Made by a program: the position numbers and the translations under genes
Part shown: positions 1 through 7,995 of the stretch, in pieces
Layout: each line of letters begins with the position of its first letter
Numbering within the stretch: position 1 is the stretch's first letter
Assembly: GCA_021818265.1 (NCBI GenBank)
Contig: JAKAEP010000008.1
Location: forward strand, 1-43,388
Source: Actinomycetes bacterium
Lineage (GTDB): Bacteria > Actinomycetota > Acidimicrobiia > Acidimicrobiales > RAAP-2
Direction of reading: 5' to 3'
DNA length: 43,388 bases
The notes under the pieces: generated by a model
What the model was told of the DNA's origin: nothing
The model's database searches: none
Seen by the model: the letters and a program-made list of their open reading frames with translations, nothing else

Positions 1-1
1 G

Positions 2-217
2 GTGGGCCGCCACGCGCGCGACACGATGGGCCGGCTCCTCGCGATCGGCATCTTCGTCTTCTTCGCGTTCAGCTGCTTCGAGAACATCGGGATGGACATG
101 GGCATCATGCCCATGACGGGCATCCCGTTGCCGTTCCTCAGCTACGGCGGCTCGGCGACGCTGGTCTTCTTCGCCTCGGGCGGGGTCGTCCTGTCGGTCT
201 CGCGACGCGCCGGTTAG
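2..217 (+). CDS. RodA/FtsW-family SEDS protein, 3' end only
   Basis: This is the C-terminal 71 residues of a SEDS polytopic membrane protein; the frame is open at the left edge, so the gene begins outside the window. The visible part carries the last two transmembrane segments and the family signature GIPLPFLSYGGSATL, typical of RodA, FtsW and SpoVE. Family knowledge: SEDS proteins are peptidoglycan glycosyltransferases working with a class B penicillin-binding protein at the elongasome or divisome. RodA cannot be separated from FtsW on this fragment, although a short hydrophilic tail (VSRRAG) after the last helix is more usual in RodA. The TAG stop at 215-217 overlaps the predicted -10 of the next gene. 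A second, unrelated-looking SEDS gene lies 540 bases further on in the opposite orientation. Confidence 0.85.
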   Translation: MGRHARDTMGRLLAIGIFVFFAFSCFENIGMDMGIMPMTGIPLPFLSYGGSATLVFFASGGVVLSVSRRAG

Positions 218-220
218 GGT
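215..220 (+). promoter_or_regulatory. -10 element TAGGGT, leaderless start
   Basis: TAGGGT ends 7 nt before the ATG at 228. This is the same -10 and spacing seen at many starts in this window, so transcription should begin at or within a base or two of the start codon. It overlaps the stop codon of the preceding SEDS gene. Prediction by pattern only. Confidence 0.5.
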
Positions 221-227
221 GAGCGCG

Positions 228-761
228 ATGGACGAGACGGCCGAGCGCGACGTCGCGTCGCTCGAGGGCGAGGCCGTGGCGGCCGCGGCCGACGAGACCG
301 CGCGCGCGTCGGAGCCCGAGGACGCGCCCGCGGCCGAGGAGACGCCCGCGGCGCCCGTCTTTCGGGTGATGAGCTTCGAGTCGGTGCTCTACGACCTCGC
401 GGACCCCTCGCCCTTCGTCCACCTCCAAGAGGCGGAGTCGCCCTTCCGGTACCTGGCCATCCCGGTGGCGACGGTCGACGCCATCGCCGTGCACGCGGCC
501 CACATCCAGGTCACCGGGCGGCGCCCGACCACCCACGAGCTGCTCGCCGCCGCCCTGGCGCGCGCGCGCGTCGACGTGATCGCCGCGCGCATCGTGCGCT
601 ACGAGGGCGGGGTCTTCTTCGCCGAGCTCGACCTGATGACGCCCCACGGGCGCGAGGTCCTGGACTGCCGGGCGAGCGACGCGCTGGCTCTGGCGCTGCG
701 CCAGAGCGTGCCGGCGCCGATCCTCTGCGCCGAAGAGGTGCTGCAGGCCTACTACACCTAG
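228..761 (+). CDS. Bifunctional nuclease family protein (DUF151/BFN)
   Basis: The 177-residue product has a disordered, Ala/Glu-rich N-terminal stretch (about 1-43) and then a complete BFN/DUF151 domain. Visible family features are the LQEAESPFRYLAIPVATVDAIAV segment, the THELLAAAL helix and the C-terminal SDALALALRQSVPAPIL block. Plant and bacterial members have been reported to have RNase and DNase activity, and actinobacterial members are usually annotated only by family, so the cellular role is uncertain. I chose ATG 228 over the in-frame GTG at 219 because TAGGGT at 215-220 would give a leaderless start there. Its TAG stop shares the CTAG at 758-761 with the stop of the convergent SEDS gene. 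Confidence 0.85.
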   Translation: MDETAERDVASLEGEAVAAAADETARASEPEDAPAAEETPAAPVFRVMSFESVLYDLADPSPFVHLQEAESPFRYLAIPVATVDAIAVHAAHIQVTGRRPTTHELLAAALARARVDVIAARIVRYEGGVFFAELDLMTPHGREVLDCRASDALALALRQSVPAPILCAEEVLQAYYT

Positions 762-2155
762 GCGCCCGGGGTGTGGTGCACGATGAGCACCTCGCCGCCG
801 CGGCGCTCGATGGCCACCTCGTCCGAGATGCGGATGAGCAGGGCGAGCACGACGTAGTTGGCGATCAGCGCGTTGCCGCCGTAGGCCATGAACGGCAGGG
901 TGATCCCCGTGAAGGGCAGGAGGCGCAGGATCCCGCCCATGATGACGACGGCCTGGAAGCCCATCAGGGCCGTCAATCCGCCGGCGGCCAGGCGCACGAA
1001 GTCCGAGGGCGCGCGCTGGGCGATGCGGAAGCCCTCCCCGACGAAGGCGGCGAAGAGCGCGACGATCACGATCACCCCCACGAGGCCGAGCTCCTCGGCG
1101 AGGGCGGCGAAGATCATGTCGGAGGTGACGAAGGGGATGGTGCCGGAGTGCCCCAGCCCGAGGCCGGTGCCGACGACCCCGCCGGCGGCGATCGAGAACC
1201 AGCCGTAGGCCAGCTGGGTCGAGTGGGCGAGGTTCACGCTCGACCAGGGGTCCAGCCACTCGCTCACCCGGCCCTGGACCTGCGAGAAGAGGCGGTCGGC
1301 GAGGAAGGCCCCGCCCACGAGCAGGCCCGTGCCGAGCGCGACGTAGCTCTTGAGCCCGGTCGTCACCCAGAGCAGGGCGATGAAGAGCGCGAAGATCAAG
1401 ATGGCGAAGCCGAGGTCGTTCTCGGCCCCGAGGATGGCCACCGAGAGGCCCCAGGCGGCAAGGATGGGCACGAGGACCTTGGGCGCGACGATCCGCCAGG
1501 GGCCCAGGCGCTGGGTCGGCGTGGTGAGCAGGTCCCGGTTGGCCGCGAAGTACGAGGCGAAGAAGACGACGAGCAGGATCTTCGCGAACTCGACCGGCTC
1601 GAGGGAGAACCGCCCGAGGTAGATCCACAGCCGGGCCCCGTTGACCGAGGTGCCGACCTTGGGGACCATCGGCGCGGCGAGCAGGAAGAGCCCGCCGAGC
1701 AGGGTCAGGTAGCGGTAGCGGTCGAGGTCGCGCACCCGGCGCACCACGGCGAGCACCACCGTGAGGGCCACGGCGCTCACGAGGTACCACATCGACTGCT
1801 GGCGCGCGAGGGGCGGGTCCCACCGGGCGATCTCCACGTAGCCGATGCCGTTGAGCAGGGTGGCGATGGGCAGCAGCACCTGGGAGGCCCGCGGGGCCAG
1901 GCGGGCGACCACCAGGTGCATCCCGAGCGACACCACGACCATCCCGACGAGGAAGGAGACGTAGCTGGGCGGCATCTGGCCCTGGGCGCCCAGGTAGGCG
2001 AGGGCGTAGAAGGCGCCGGTGACGACCCAGGCGAGGAAGAGGAGGGTCAGCTCGGTCAGACGCAGCCGCGAGGGCTGCTCGGCCGGCGCGGCGCCCGCGG
2101 CGGGCGGGGGGACGAGTGCGGCCGGCGGGCTGTCGCTACGCGCGTGCTTCGCCAC
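758..2155 (-). CDS. Divergent FtsW/RodA/SpoVE-family protein
   Basis: The 465-residue polytopic membrane protein starts with about 30 Pro/Ala-rich cytoplasmic residues and then has roughly ten to twelve hydrophobic segments. SEDS hallmarks are NGARLWIYLGRFSLEPVEFAK in the middle, a GGVVGTGLGLG loop, MIFAALAEELGLVG, and the C-terminal FTGITLPFMAYGGNALI motif. Family knowledge: SEDS proteins polymerise lipid II into glycan strands. Oddity: in the large extracellular loop, where FtsW/RodA usually read (N/D)PxxDPxGxGYQ with the catalytic Asp, this protein reads DPWSSVNLAHSTQL, so the acid seems to be missing. It may be a non-catalytic or altered paralogue. GTG 2155 lies 6 nt after a reverse-strand TACGCT (2167-2162), supporting a leaderless start. 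Confidence 0.85.
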   Translation of the reverse strand: MAKHARSDSPPAALVPPPAAGAAPAEQPSRLRLTELTLLFLAWVVTGAFYALAYLGAQGQMPPSYVSFLVGMVVVSLGMHLVVARLAPRASQVLLPIATLLNGIGYVEIARWDPPLARQQSMWYLVSAVALTVVLAVVRRVRDLDRYRYLTLLGGLFLLAAPMVPKVGTSVNGARLWIYLGRFSLEPVEFAKILLVVFFASYFAANRDLLTTPTQRLGPWRIVAPKVLVPILAAWGLSVAILGAENDLGFAILIFALFIALLWVTTGLKSYVALGTGLLVGGAFLADRLFSQVQGRVSEWLDPWSSVNLAHSTQLAYGWFSIAAGGVVGTGLGLGHSGTIPFVTSDMIFAALAEELGLVGVIVIVALFAAFVGEGFRIAQRAPSDFVRLAAGGLTALMGFQAVVIMGGILRLLPFTGITLPFMAYGGNALIANYVVLALLIRISDEVAIERRGGEVLIVHHTPGA

Positions 2156-2161
2156 CGAAGA

Positions 2162-2167
2162 AGCGTA
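2162..2167 (-). promoter_or_regulatory. -10 element TACGCT for the divergent SEDS gene
   Basis: Read on the reverse strand, TACGCT is followed by 6 nt and the GTG start at 2155, matching the leaderless spacing repeated in this window. It sits inside the 20-bp gap to the divergently transcribed ppk1, so the two promoters must be crowded. Confidence 0.45.
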
Positions 2168-2175
2168 CCAATACG

Positions 2176-4281
2176 ATGGTGGCGAACGGACCCAGCGAGG
2201 AGAGCGACGCGGTGGCGATAGACCTGGCGGCCTTCGGCTCCGAGCGGTTCTCGAACCGGGAGCTCTCCCGACTCGAGTTCGGCGCGCGCCTGCTCGACCT
2301 GGGCGAGGACCAGGGGCTCGCGGTGCTCGAGCGCTGCAAGTTCGTGGCGATCTTCGCCGACATGGTCGACGAGTTCTTCCAGGTGCGGGTGGTCTCTCTG
2401 GAGGACAAGCTCGCCGCGGGCGTCCAGACGCCCTCGGTGGACGGGGTGCGCCCGCGCGAGCAGCTCGCCGCCATCCGCGAGCGCGTGCTCGAGCTCACCG
2501 AGCGCCAGGACCGCCTCCTGCGCGACCAGCTGCTGCCCGAGCTCGCGCGCGCGGGCATCGCGCTCGTGCCCCACGACCAGCTCGCGGCGGGGGCGCGCGA
2601 GCGACTGGCCAAGTACTTCGACGAGAACGTCTACCCGATCCTCACCCCGCTCGCGGTCGACCCGGGACACCCCTTCCCGATGATCTCGAACCTCTCGCTC
2701 AACATCGCGGTGACCGTGGTGGACCCGGTCACGGGCGACGAGCGCAGCGCGCGGGTGAAGGTGCCGAGCTCCCTGCCGCGGTTCCTCGAGGCCGGCGAGG
2801 GCCAGTGGTGCCTGCTCGAGGACCTGATCGTCGCCCACCTGGACCAGCTCTTCCCCGGGATGCGCATCGGCCGGGCCGACCTCTTCCGGGTGACGCGCAA
2901 CGCCGACCTCACCCTGGACGAGGACGAGGCCGACGACCTGCTCGTCGCGGTCGAGATCGAGCTGCGCCGCCGGCGCTTCGGCGAGGCCCTGCGCGTCGAG
3001 ATCCAGCGCGACATGTCCGAGGAGTTCTTGAAGCTGCTCGTCGACCAGCTCGACCTGGAGATGAGCCAGGTCTACGTGACCGACGCCTTCGTGGGCGTGC
3101 GCGACCTGTGGAGCCTCTACGGGATCGACCGGCCCGACCTCAAGGGGGAGGGCTGGTCGCCGGTCACGCCGCGCCGGCTCCTCGAGGGCGAGCACGTGGG
3201 GGACGTCTTCGCCGCGGTGCGCGAGGGGGACATCCTCCTGCACCACCCCTACGACTCGTTCACCGACTCGGTGGAGGCGTTCATCGCCCAGGCGGCGAGC
3301 GACCCCCGGGTGGTCGGGATCAAGCAGGCGCTCTATCGCACCTCCGGCGACTCGCCGATCGTGGCCTCGCTCATCCACGCGGCCGAGCGCGGCAAGCAGG
3401 TGGTGGCGCTCGTCGAGCTGAAGGCCCGCTTCGACGAGGCGGCCAACATCGAGTGGGCCAAGGCGCTCGAGGACGCGGGCGTCCACGTGGTCTACGGCAT
3501 CGTGGGGCTGAAGACCCACGCGAAGATCGCCCTCGTGCTGCGCGCCGAGGGCGACACGACCGTGCGCTACGCCCACGTGGGCACCGGCAACTACAACGAC
3601 CGAACCGCCCGGGTCTACGAGGACTTCGGCCTGCTCACCCGCGACCCGGCCGTGACCCACGACGTCGGCGAGCTCTTCAACTTCCTCACCGGCTTCTCGC
3701 GCATCGGGGACTACGAGAAGCTCGTCGTCTCGCCCCAGTCGACCCGCCAGCGGGTGATCGAGCTCATCGACGCCCAGCGCGCGCGCGGCCCGGAGGGCCG
3801 CATCGCGATCAAGGTGAACGGCCTCACCGACCCCGCCGTGATCGACGCGCTCTACGAGGCGTCGGCCGCCGGGGTGGGGATCCGGCTCGTCGTGCGCACG
3901 CTCTGTTGCCTGCGCCCGGGGGTGCCGGGGCTCTCGGAGAACATCACGGTCCACTCGGTGGTGGGCGAGTTCCTCGAGCACTCGCGGCTCTTCCTCTTCG
4001 GCCGGCCCGGCGAGCCCGGCTTCAGCGCCTACATGGGCTCGGCCGACCTGATGGAGCGGAACCTCGACCGGCGCGTCGAGGTCCTGGTGCCCCTGGAGAA
4101 CCCGACGCTCGCGCGCGAGCTCGTCGACGCCTTCGAGGTGACCTGGGCCGACGACGAGTTCACCTGGGCCCTCGGCACCGACCGGCGCTGGCGGCGGGTC
4201 CAGCCGGTGAACCACCTGAGCGCCCAGCGCGAGTTCAAGCGACGGGCGCTGGACCGGGCCCGGTCGTACTCCCCGGCGTAG
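2176..4281 (+). CDS. ppk1: Polyphosphate kinase 1
   Basis: PPK1 reversibly transfers the gamma phosphate of ATP to inorganic polyphosphate; it is usually membrane-associated. The 701-residue length fits the family. The N-terminal PPK domain opens with RFSNRELSRLEF (about residue 24). The C-terminal phospholipase-D-like half has both conserved histidines: His448 in LKTHAKIAL, the residue expected to be phosphorylated, and His467 in RYAHVGTGNYNDRTA. YMGSADLMERNLDRRVE near the C-terminus is also typical. I chose ATG 2176 because the upstream in-frame GTG at 2116 would run through the start of the divergent SEDS gene. The last 47 bases overlap the convergent membrane-protein gene. No phosphate-regulon partner such as ppx lies beside it here. 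Confidence 0.97.
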   Translation: MVANGPSEESDAVAIDLAAFGSERFSNRELSRLEFGARLLDLGEDQGLAVLERCKFVAIFADMVDEFFQVRVVSLEDKLAAGVQTPSVDGVRPREQLAAIRERVLELTERQDRLLRDQLLPELARAGIALVPHDQLAAGARERLAKYFDENVYPILTPLAVDPGHPFPMISNLSLNIAVTVVDPVTGDERSARVKVPSSLPRFLEAGEGQWCLLEDLIVAHLDQLFPGMRIGRADLFRVTRNADLTLDEDEADDLLVAVEIELRRRRFGEALRVEIQRDMSEEFLKLLVDQLDLEMSQVYVTDAFVGVRDLWSLYGIDRPDLKGEGWSPVTPRRLLEGEHVGDVFAAVREGDILLHHPYDSFTDSVEAFIAQAASDPRVVGIKQALYRTSGDSPIVASLIHAAERGKQVVALVELKARFDEAANIEWAKALEDAGVHVVYGIVGLKTHAKIALVLRAEGDTTVRYAHVGTGNYNDRTARVYEDFGLLTRDPAVTHDVGELFNFLTGFSRIGDYEKLVVSPQSTRQRVIELIDAQRARGPEGRIAIKVNGLTDPAVIDALYEASAAGVGIRLVVRTLCCLRPGVPGLSENITVHSVVGEFLEHSRLFLFGRPGEPGFSAYMGSADLMERNLDRRVEVLVPLENPTLARELVDAFEVTWADDEFTWALGTDRRWRRVQPVNHLSAQREFKRRALDRARSYSPA

Positions 4282-5296
4282 GGTCGCGGCGGTCCTTGCG
4301 CCACTGCAGGGAGAGGTAGGCGAGACCGCCCACCGGGATCGGCAGCCAGAAGTTGATGAGCCGGTAGGCCAGGACGGCGAGGATCGCCTGGCCGTGGGGG
4401 ACGCCGAAGCCGACGACGGTGGCGATGAGGACGCCCTCGACGACCCCGAGCCCGGCGGGGGTGATCGGGATGACGGCGAGGACGTTGGCGAGCCCGTAGG
4501 CCACCAGCAGGTCGACCGGCGAGAGGACCGAGCCGAAGGCCCAGAGGAAGACCCACAGGCAGGCGGCGTCGAGCAGCCAGTTGAGGGCGGCCCAGGTGAA
4601 GGCCCACCAGAGCTTGCGCCGGTTGGCGATGAGGAGCGTGATCCGCTCGGCCACGCGCGCGAGGATCGAGGAGATCCGGTCGGGGTTGAGCCGGGGGATC
4701 CGCCGGGCGACCGCCCGCAGCCACGAGTCGGCGCGCCGCTGGCCACGGGTGATCATCACGATCGTGCCGAAGAAGGCCAGCAGGAGGAAGACCCCCGCCA
4801 GGGCCGCGAACCCGTAGAGGGGGTTGAACCCGTTGAGCGGGATCGAGACGACGAGGGCCATCCAGAAGATCAGGTTGAGCACCACCGCCGAGCCGGCCCC
4901 CTGGGCGGCCAGGGCGAAGGCGTTCGCGTCTTTGGGCACGCCGAAGGCGTTGAACATCCGGTAGGCCAGGGCGCCCGCGGGCGCGGTGCCCCCGGGCACG
5001 ACGTGGCCGATGGCGAGGCCGGCCAGGTTCACCCGGAGCGTGTCGTAGTGGCCGGGGGCGAAGGGGTAGAGGACCGTGCGGGTGAGCTCCACGTAGCACA
5101 TCAGGGCCGCCGCCTCCAGCAGCACGGCCACCGTGACCAGCACCGGGTTGACGCTGCGCAGCAGGTGCAGCGACTGGCGGGCCGAGGCGAACTGGGGCAG
5201 GACGAGGTACTCCGCGACGAAGATCAGCAGTCCCAGGCTCAGGATGAGGCGGATCTCGCGCGGCAGGTGGAATCGGGGGGTCGCAGCCTCGGGCAT
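4235..5296 (-). CDS. LPG-synthase transmembrane-domain protein (UPF0104/YbhN-like)
   Basis: The 353-residue protein is almost entirely hydrophobic, with about eight transmembrane segments. It carries the UPF0104 pattern: an early helix pair followed by RVNLAGLAIGHVVPGGTAPAGALAYRM, the conserved glycine/proline-rich region, and ITPAGLGVVEG near the C-terminus. The family resembles the flippase part of MprF (lysyl-phosphatidylglycerol synthase) without the aminoacyl-transferase half, so lipid or glycolipid handling is likely but the substrate is unknown. It is divergent from a polyprenol-phosphate mannose synthase and shares a palindromic promoter with it, which may mean both act on envelope lipids (inference). 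A GGAG about 9 nt upstream of the ATG is the likely ribosome-binding site. Its 3' end overlaps ppk1 by 47 bases. Confidence 0.85.
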   Translation of the reverse strand: MPEAATPRFHLPREIRLILSLGLLIFVAEYLVLPQFASARQSLHLLRSVNPVLVTVAVLLEAAALMCYVELTRTVLYPFAPGHYDTLRVNLAGLAIGHVVPGGTAPAGALAYRMFNAFGVPKDANAFALAAQGAGSAVVLNLIFWMALVVSIPLNGFNPLYGFAALAGVFLLLAFFGTIVMITRGQRRADSWLRAVARRIPRLNPDRISSILARVAERITLLIANRRKLWWAFTWAALNWLLDAACLWVFLWAFGSVLSPVDLLVAYGLANVLAVIPITPAGLGVVEGVLIATVVGFGVPHGQAILAVLAYRLINFWLPIPVGGLAYLSLQWRKDRRDPTPGSTTGPGPAPVA

Positions 5297-5338
5297 AGCT
5301 CGTCTCCAGGCGCCCGGCCCCCGCGGGAGCGGACCGGA

Positions 5339-5366
5339 GCGAGTCTAGGGGACACCCTAGACTCGC
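5339..5366. promoter_or_regulatory. Palindromic back-to-back promoter
   Basis: Two 12-bp arms, 5339-5350 and 5355-5366, are perfect inverted repeats around a 4-bp spacer (GACA). Each arm contains TAGACT read outward: 5358-5363 on the plus strand, 6 nt before the GTG of the mannose synthase at 5370, and 5347-5342 on the minus strand, about 45 bases before the membrane-protein ATG. Only 10 bp separate the two -10 elements, so the polymerases would exclude each other. It could equally be a repressor operator laid over the promoter. Confidence 0.6.
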
Positions 5367-5369
5367 CGG

Positions 5370-6095
5370 GTGCCCACGCTGGTGGTGCTGCCCACCTACA
5401 ACGAGATCTTGAACGTGGGCGAGATGCTGCGCACCCTGCGCGCGGTGGTGCCCGAGGCGGACGTGCTCGTCGTCGACGACAACAGCCCCGACAAGACGGC
5501 CGAGGTGGCCCGCGAGCTGGCCGAGGAGCTGGGGGGGATCCACGTGCTGGCCCGGGCCGACAAGGGCGGGCTCGGTCACGCGTACCGGGCGGGGTTCGCC
5601 TGGGGCATCGCTCACGGCTACGACCACTTCGTCGAGATCGACTGCGACTTCTCCCACGACCCCAAGGCGCTGCCCGAGCTGCTCGAGGCGGCGGGCGACC
5701 ACGACGTCGTGATCGGCTCGCGCTACGTGCCCGGCGGCCGGATCCCCAACTGGGCCTGGTCGCGGCGGCTCCTCTCGCGCGGGGGCAACGTCTACGCCTC
5801 GGTGATGCTGGGACTGCGTGTGGCCGACTCGACCTCGGGGTACCGGGTGTACTCGCGCCACGCGCTCGAGGTGATCGGCTTCACCAGCGTGCGCGCGGAG
5901 GGCTACGGCTTCCAGATCGAGATGACCCACCGCGCCCGGCGCGGGGGGCTGCGCATCGCCGAGGTGCCCATCTCGTTCAGCGATCGCGAGCGCGGCGAGT
6001 CCAAGATGTCCTTCGCGATCGTCGTCGAGGCGCTCTGGCTGGTGACCCTGTGGGCCCTGGAACGTCCCCTGCGCCTGCTCAGACGCTCTCGCTGA
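5370..6095 (+). CDS. Polyprenol monophosphomannose synthase (GT2, Ppm1/DPM1-like)
   Basis: This GT2 glycosyltransferase is expected to move mannose from GDP-mannose to polyprenol phosphate on the cytoplasmic face of the membrane, supplying mannose donors for lipoglycans and protein mannosylation. The 241-residue protein is a soluble single-domain form like mycobacterial Ppm1 domain 2. Visible motifs are LPTYNE at the N-terminus, VLVVDDNSPD, the DxD-type EIDCDFSHDP, IGSRYVPGG and the acceptor loop DSTSGYRVYSR, with RGESKMSF near the C-terminus. GTG 5370 follows TAGACT by 6 nt, predicting a leaderless mRNA. No fused or adjacent Lnt-like acyltransferase domain is present, unlike the mycobacterial two-domain protein. 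The last 17 bases overlap the convergent isochorismate synthase. Confidence 0.93.
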   Translation: MPTLVVLPTYNEILNVGEMLRTLRAVVPEADVLVVDDNSPDKTAEVARELAEELGGIHVLARADKGGLGHAYRAGFAWGIAHGYDHFVEIDCDFSHDPKALPELLEAAGDHDVVIGSRYVPGGRIPNWAWSRRLLSRGGNVYASVMLGLRVADSTSGYRVYSRHALEVIGFTSVRAEGYGFQIEMTHRARRGGLRIAEVPISFSDRERGESKMSFAIVVEALWLVTLWALERPLRLLRRSR

Positions 6096-7311
6096 GCAGC
6101 GCCGAGAGCACCACCGCGAGCTTGTTGCGCGTCTCCTCGCGCTCGGCGATGGGGTCGGACTCGGGCACGATGCCCGCGCCGGCCCACGCCTCGAACTGGG
6201 CCCCGTCGAGCACGACCCCGCGCAGCCCCAGCCACCACTCGCCGTCGCCCTGCGCGTCGACCCAGCCGAGCGGCCCGGCGAAGTGGCCCCGGTCGTGGCG
6301 CTCGAGCCGGGCGAGGGCGGCGAGCGCCTCGTCGCGCGGGCGCCCCCCGACGGCGGCCGTGGGGTGCAGCAGGCGCGCGACGGCGAGGGCGTCGGGGGCC
6401 GGGTCGCCGTGGGCCACGATCCAGGTCCCGAGGTGGGCCACCGAGCCGAGGGCCACGATCGACGGCGCGGGGTCGGCGTCGACGTCGTCGGCGATCTCGG
6501 CCAGGCGCGCGACGATCTCATCGACGACGACCGCGTGCTCGTGCAGGTTCTTGCCGCTGTGCAGGAGCCACTCGCCGTACCCCTCGGCCGCCCCGTCCGA
6601 GGGCAGGGCGATCGTGCCGGCCAGCGGGTGGCAGCGCACCTCGGTGCCGCGCCGGCGGGCGAGCAGCTCGGGGCTCGCCCCGACGAAGCGGCGTCGCTCG
6701 GGGGTCGGCAGGCTGTAGAGGGTGCTCACCGCCTCGCGCCGGCGCAGCCGCGCGGCGAGGGCCCCGGGGTCGATCGGGGCGCCGACGGCGCCCCGCACCG
6801 CCCGGGCGAGGACGACCTTGTCGAGCTCCTTGGTGCGCAGCTCCTCGACCGCCCGGGCGACCAGGCGGGCGTAGCCCTCGGGGGTGGGCCGCAACTCGAG
6901 CTCGACCGGCGCCTGCAGCCCCTGGGTGGGGAGCTCGACCGCCTCGATGCGCTCGCGGGGGTCGGGGCTGTCCTCGGGGGAGGTGAGGAAGGCCCGGCCG
7001 TCGGCGGTCTGGGTGAGGACGTACTCGGGGACGTCGAGCTGGCCCGCGAGGGATCGGTCGAAGGGGAGCGTCGCGAAGGCCACGACCCCGGTGCCGCTCG
7101 GCCCGTCCTCCCCGGAGAGCTCGACGCCCGCGAGCGCGTCCGCGCCGGCCCCGGCCCCCTCGAGGCCCTCGTCGAGGCGCACACAGAGCAGCCGGCGGCC
7201 GAAGCCCGCGCGCAGCGCGTCGGGCGACTCGACGAGCCATCCCTCGCGCGCGGCCAGGGTCCGCACCCGCTCGGGGGGGAGGGGCGCGACCTCGCGCCGG
7301 CGCAGCCTCAC
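6079..7311 (-). CDS. menF: Isochorismate synthase (MenF/EntC family)
   Basis: The enzyme converts chorismate to isochorismate; its place behind ubiE makes menaquinone the likely end product rather than a siderophore. The 410-residue chorismate-binding enzyme has a variable N-terminal half and a conserved C-terminal half: Lys165 in LDKVVLARAV (the water-activating lysine), GASPELLARR, HPLAGT, EHAVVVDEI, GSVAHLGT, and FAGPLGWVD. I chose GTG 7311 because its last two bases plus the next form the TGA of ubiE (a GTGA overlap), which indicates translational coupling. Longer in-frame starts would lie wholly inside ubiE. EntC-type function cannot be excluded from sequence, but no siderophore genes are visible. 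Confidence 0.9.
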   Translation of the reverse strand: MRLRRREVAPLPPERVRTLAAREGWLVESPDALRAGFGRRLLCVRLDEGLEGAGAGADALAGVELSGEDGPSGTGVVAFATLPFDRSLAGQLDVPEYVLTQTADGRAFLTSPEDSPDPRERIEAVELPTQGLQAPVELELRPTPEGYARLVARAVEELRTKELDKVVLARAVRGAVGAPIDPGALAARLRRREAVSTLYSLPTPERRRFVGASPELLARRRGTEVRCHPLAGTIALPSDGAAEGYGEWLLHSGKNLHEHAVVVDEIVARLAEIADDVDADPAPSIVALGSVAHLGTWIVAHGDPAPDALAVARLLHPTAAVGGRPRDEALAALARLERHDRGHFAGPLGWVDAQGDGEWWLGLRGVVLDGAQFEAWAGAGIVPESDPIAEREETRNKLAVVLSALLSESV

Positions 7312-7994
7312 GCGCGCCTCGTCGCCACGAACTGCTGGCTGAGACCGCCCAGGATCACCCGGTGGTTGACGGCCGAGAAGCCCGCGTCGCGCAAGAGGGC
7401 GGCGATCCCGGCGGCGTCGGGCAGGTAGGCGGTCGAGGCCGGGAGGTAGCGGTAGGCCTGGCGGTCCGAGAGCAGGCCGCCGAGGACCGGGACCACCCGG
7501 CGGAACCAGAGGCGAAAGCCGGCCCGCCACAGCCCCCGGCGCGGCTCGGCCACCTCGAGGATGGAGATCCGCCCGCCGGGGCGCACGACCCGGCCGACCT
7601 CGGCCAGGGTGCCGGCGAGGTCGGTGAAGTTGCGCAGCGCGTACCCGCAGGTCGCCCCGTCGACGCTGGCGGTCGCGAAGGGGAGCGTGAGGGCGTCGGC
7701 CTGGACGCGATCGGCCACGCCGTGGGCGTGGGCGAGCATGTTGTAGCTGAGGTCGGTGGCGACCGGCCGCAGCCCCTGGCGGGCCAGCTCGCGGCTCAGG
7801 TCGCCGGTCCCGGCCGCCACGTCGAGCACGACGCTGCCGTGCGCCAGGCGCAGGTCGGCCACGACGCGCCGCCGCCAGCGCGCGTCGAGCCCGAAGGTCA
7901 TCAGCCGGTTCACCAGCTCGTACCGCCCGGCGATGGCGTCGAACATCGAGCGCACCTGGCGCGTCTTGGCGTCGCCCTGGGGGAGGGTCGTCAC
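7308..7994 (-). CDS. ubiE: Demethylmenaquinone methyltransferase
   Basis: The product is an S-adenosylmethionine-dependent methyltransferase, expected to methylate demethylmenaquinone in the last step of menaquinone synthesis at the membrane surface. The 228-residue protein matches the UbiE/MenG family: FDAIAGRYELVNRLMTFGLD at the N-terminus, SAM motif I LDVAAGTGDLS, and the specific block GYALRNFTD. It is the middle gene of maoC-ubiE-menF. The GTG start is 1 bp after the maoC stop, and its own TGA overlaps the menF start. An alternative symbol is menG. No ubiquinone genes are seen, so the menaquinone role is preferred. Confidence 0.95.
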   Translation of the reverse strand: MTTLPQGDAKTRQVRSMFDAIAGRYELVNRLMTFGLDARWRRRVVADLRLAHGSVVLDVAAGTGDLSRELARQGLRPVATDLSYNMLAHAHGVADRVQADALTLPFATASVDGATCGYALRNFTDLAGTLAEVGRVVRPGGRISILEVAEPRRGLWRAGFRLWFRRVVPVLGGLLSDRQAYRYLPASTAYLPDAAGIAALLRDAGFSAVNHRVILGGLSQQFVATRRA

Positions 7995-7995
7995 G

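Noticed and set aside
2056..4746. A reverse-strand open frame of nearly 900 codons across ppk1.
   Set aside because: It is antisense to a gene with intact catalytic motifs; its translation is low-complexity Arg/Ala/Gly/His-rich with no domain. High G+C makes such shadows long.
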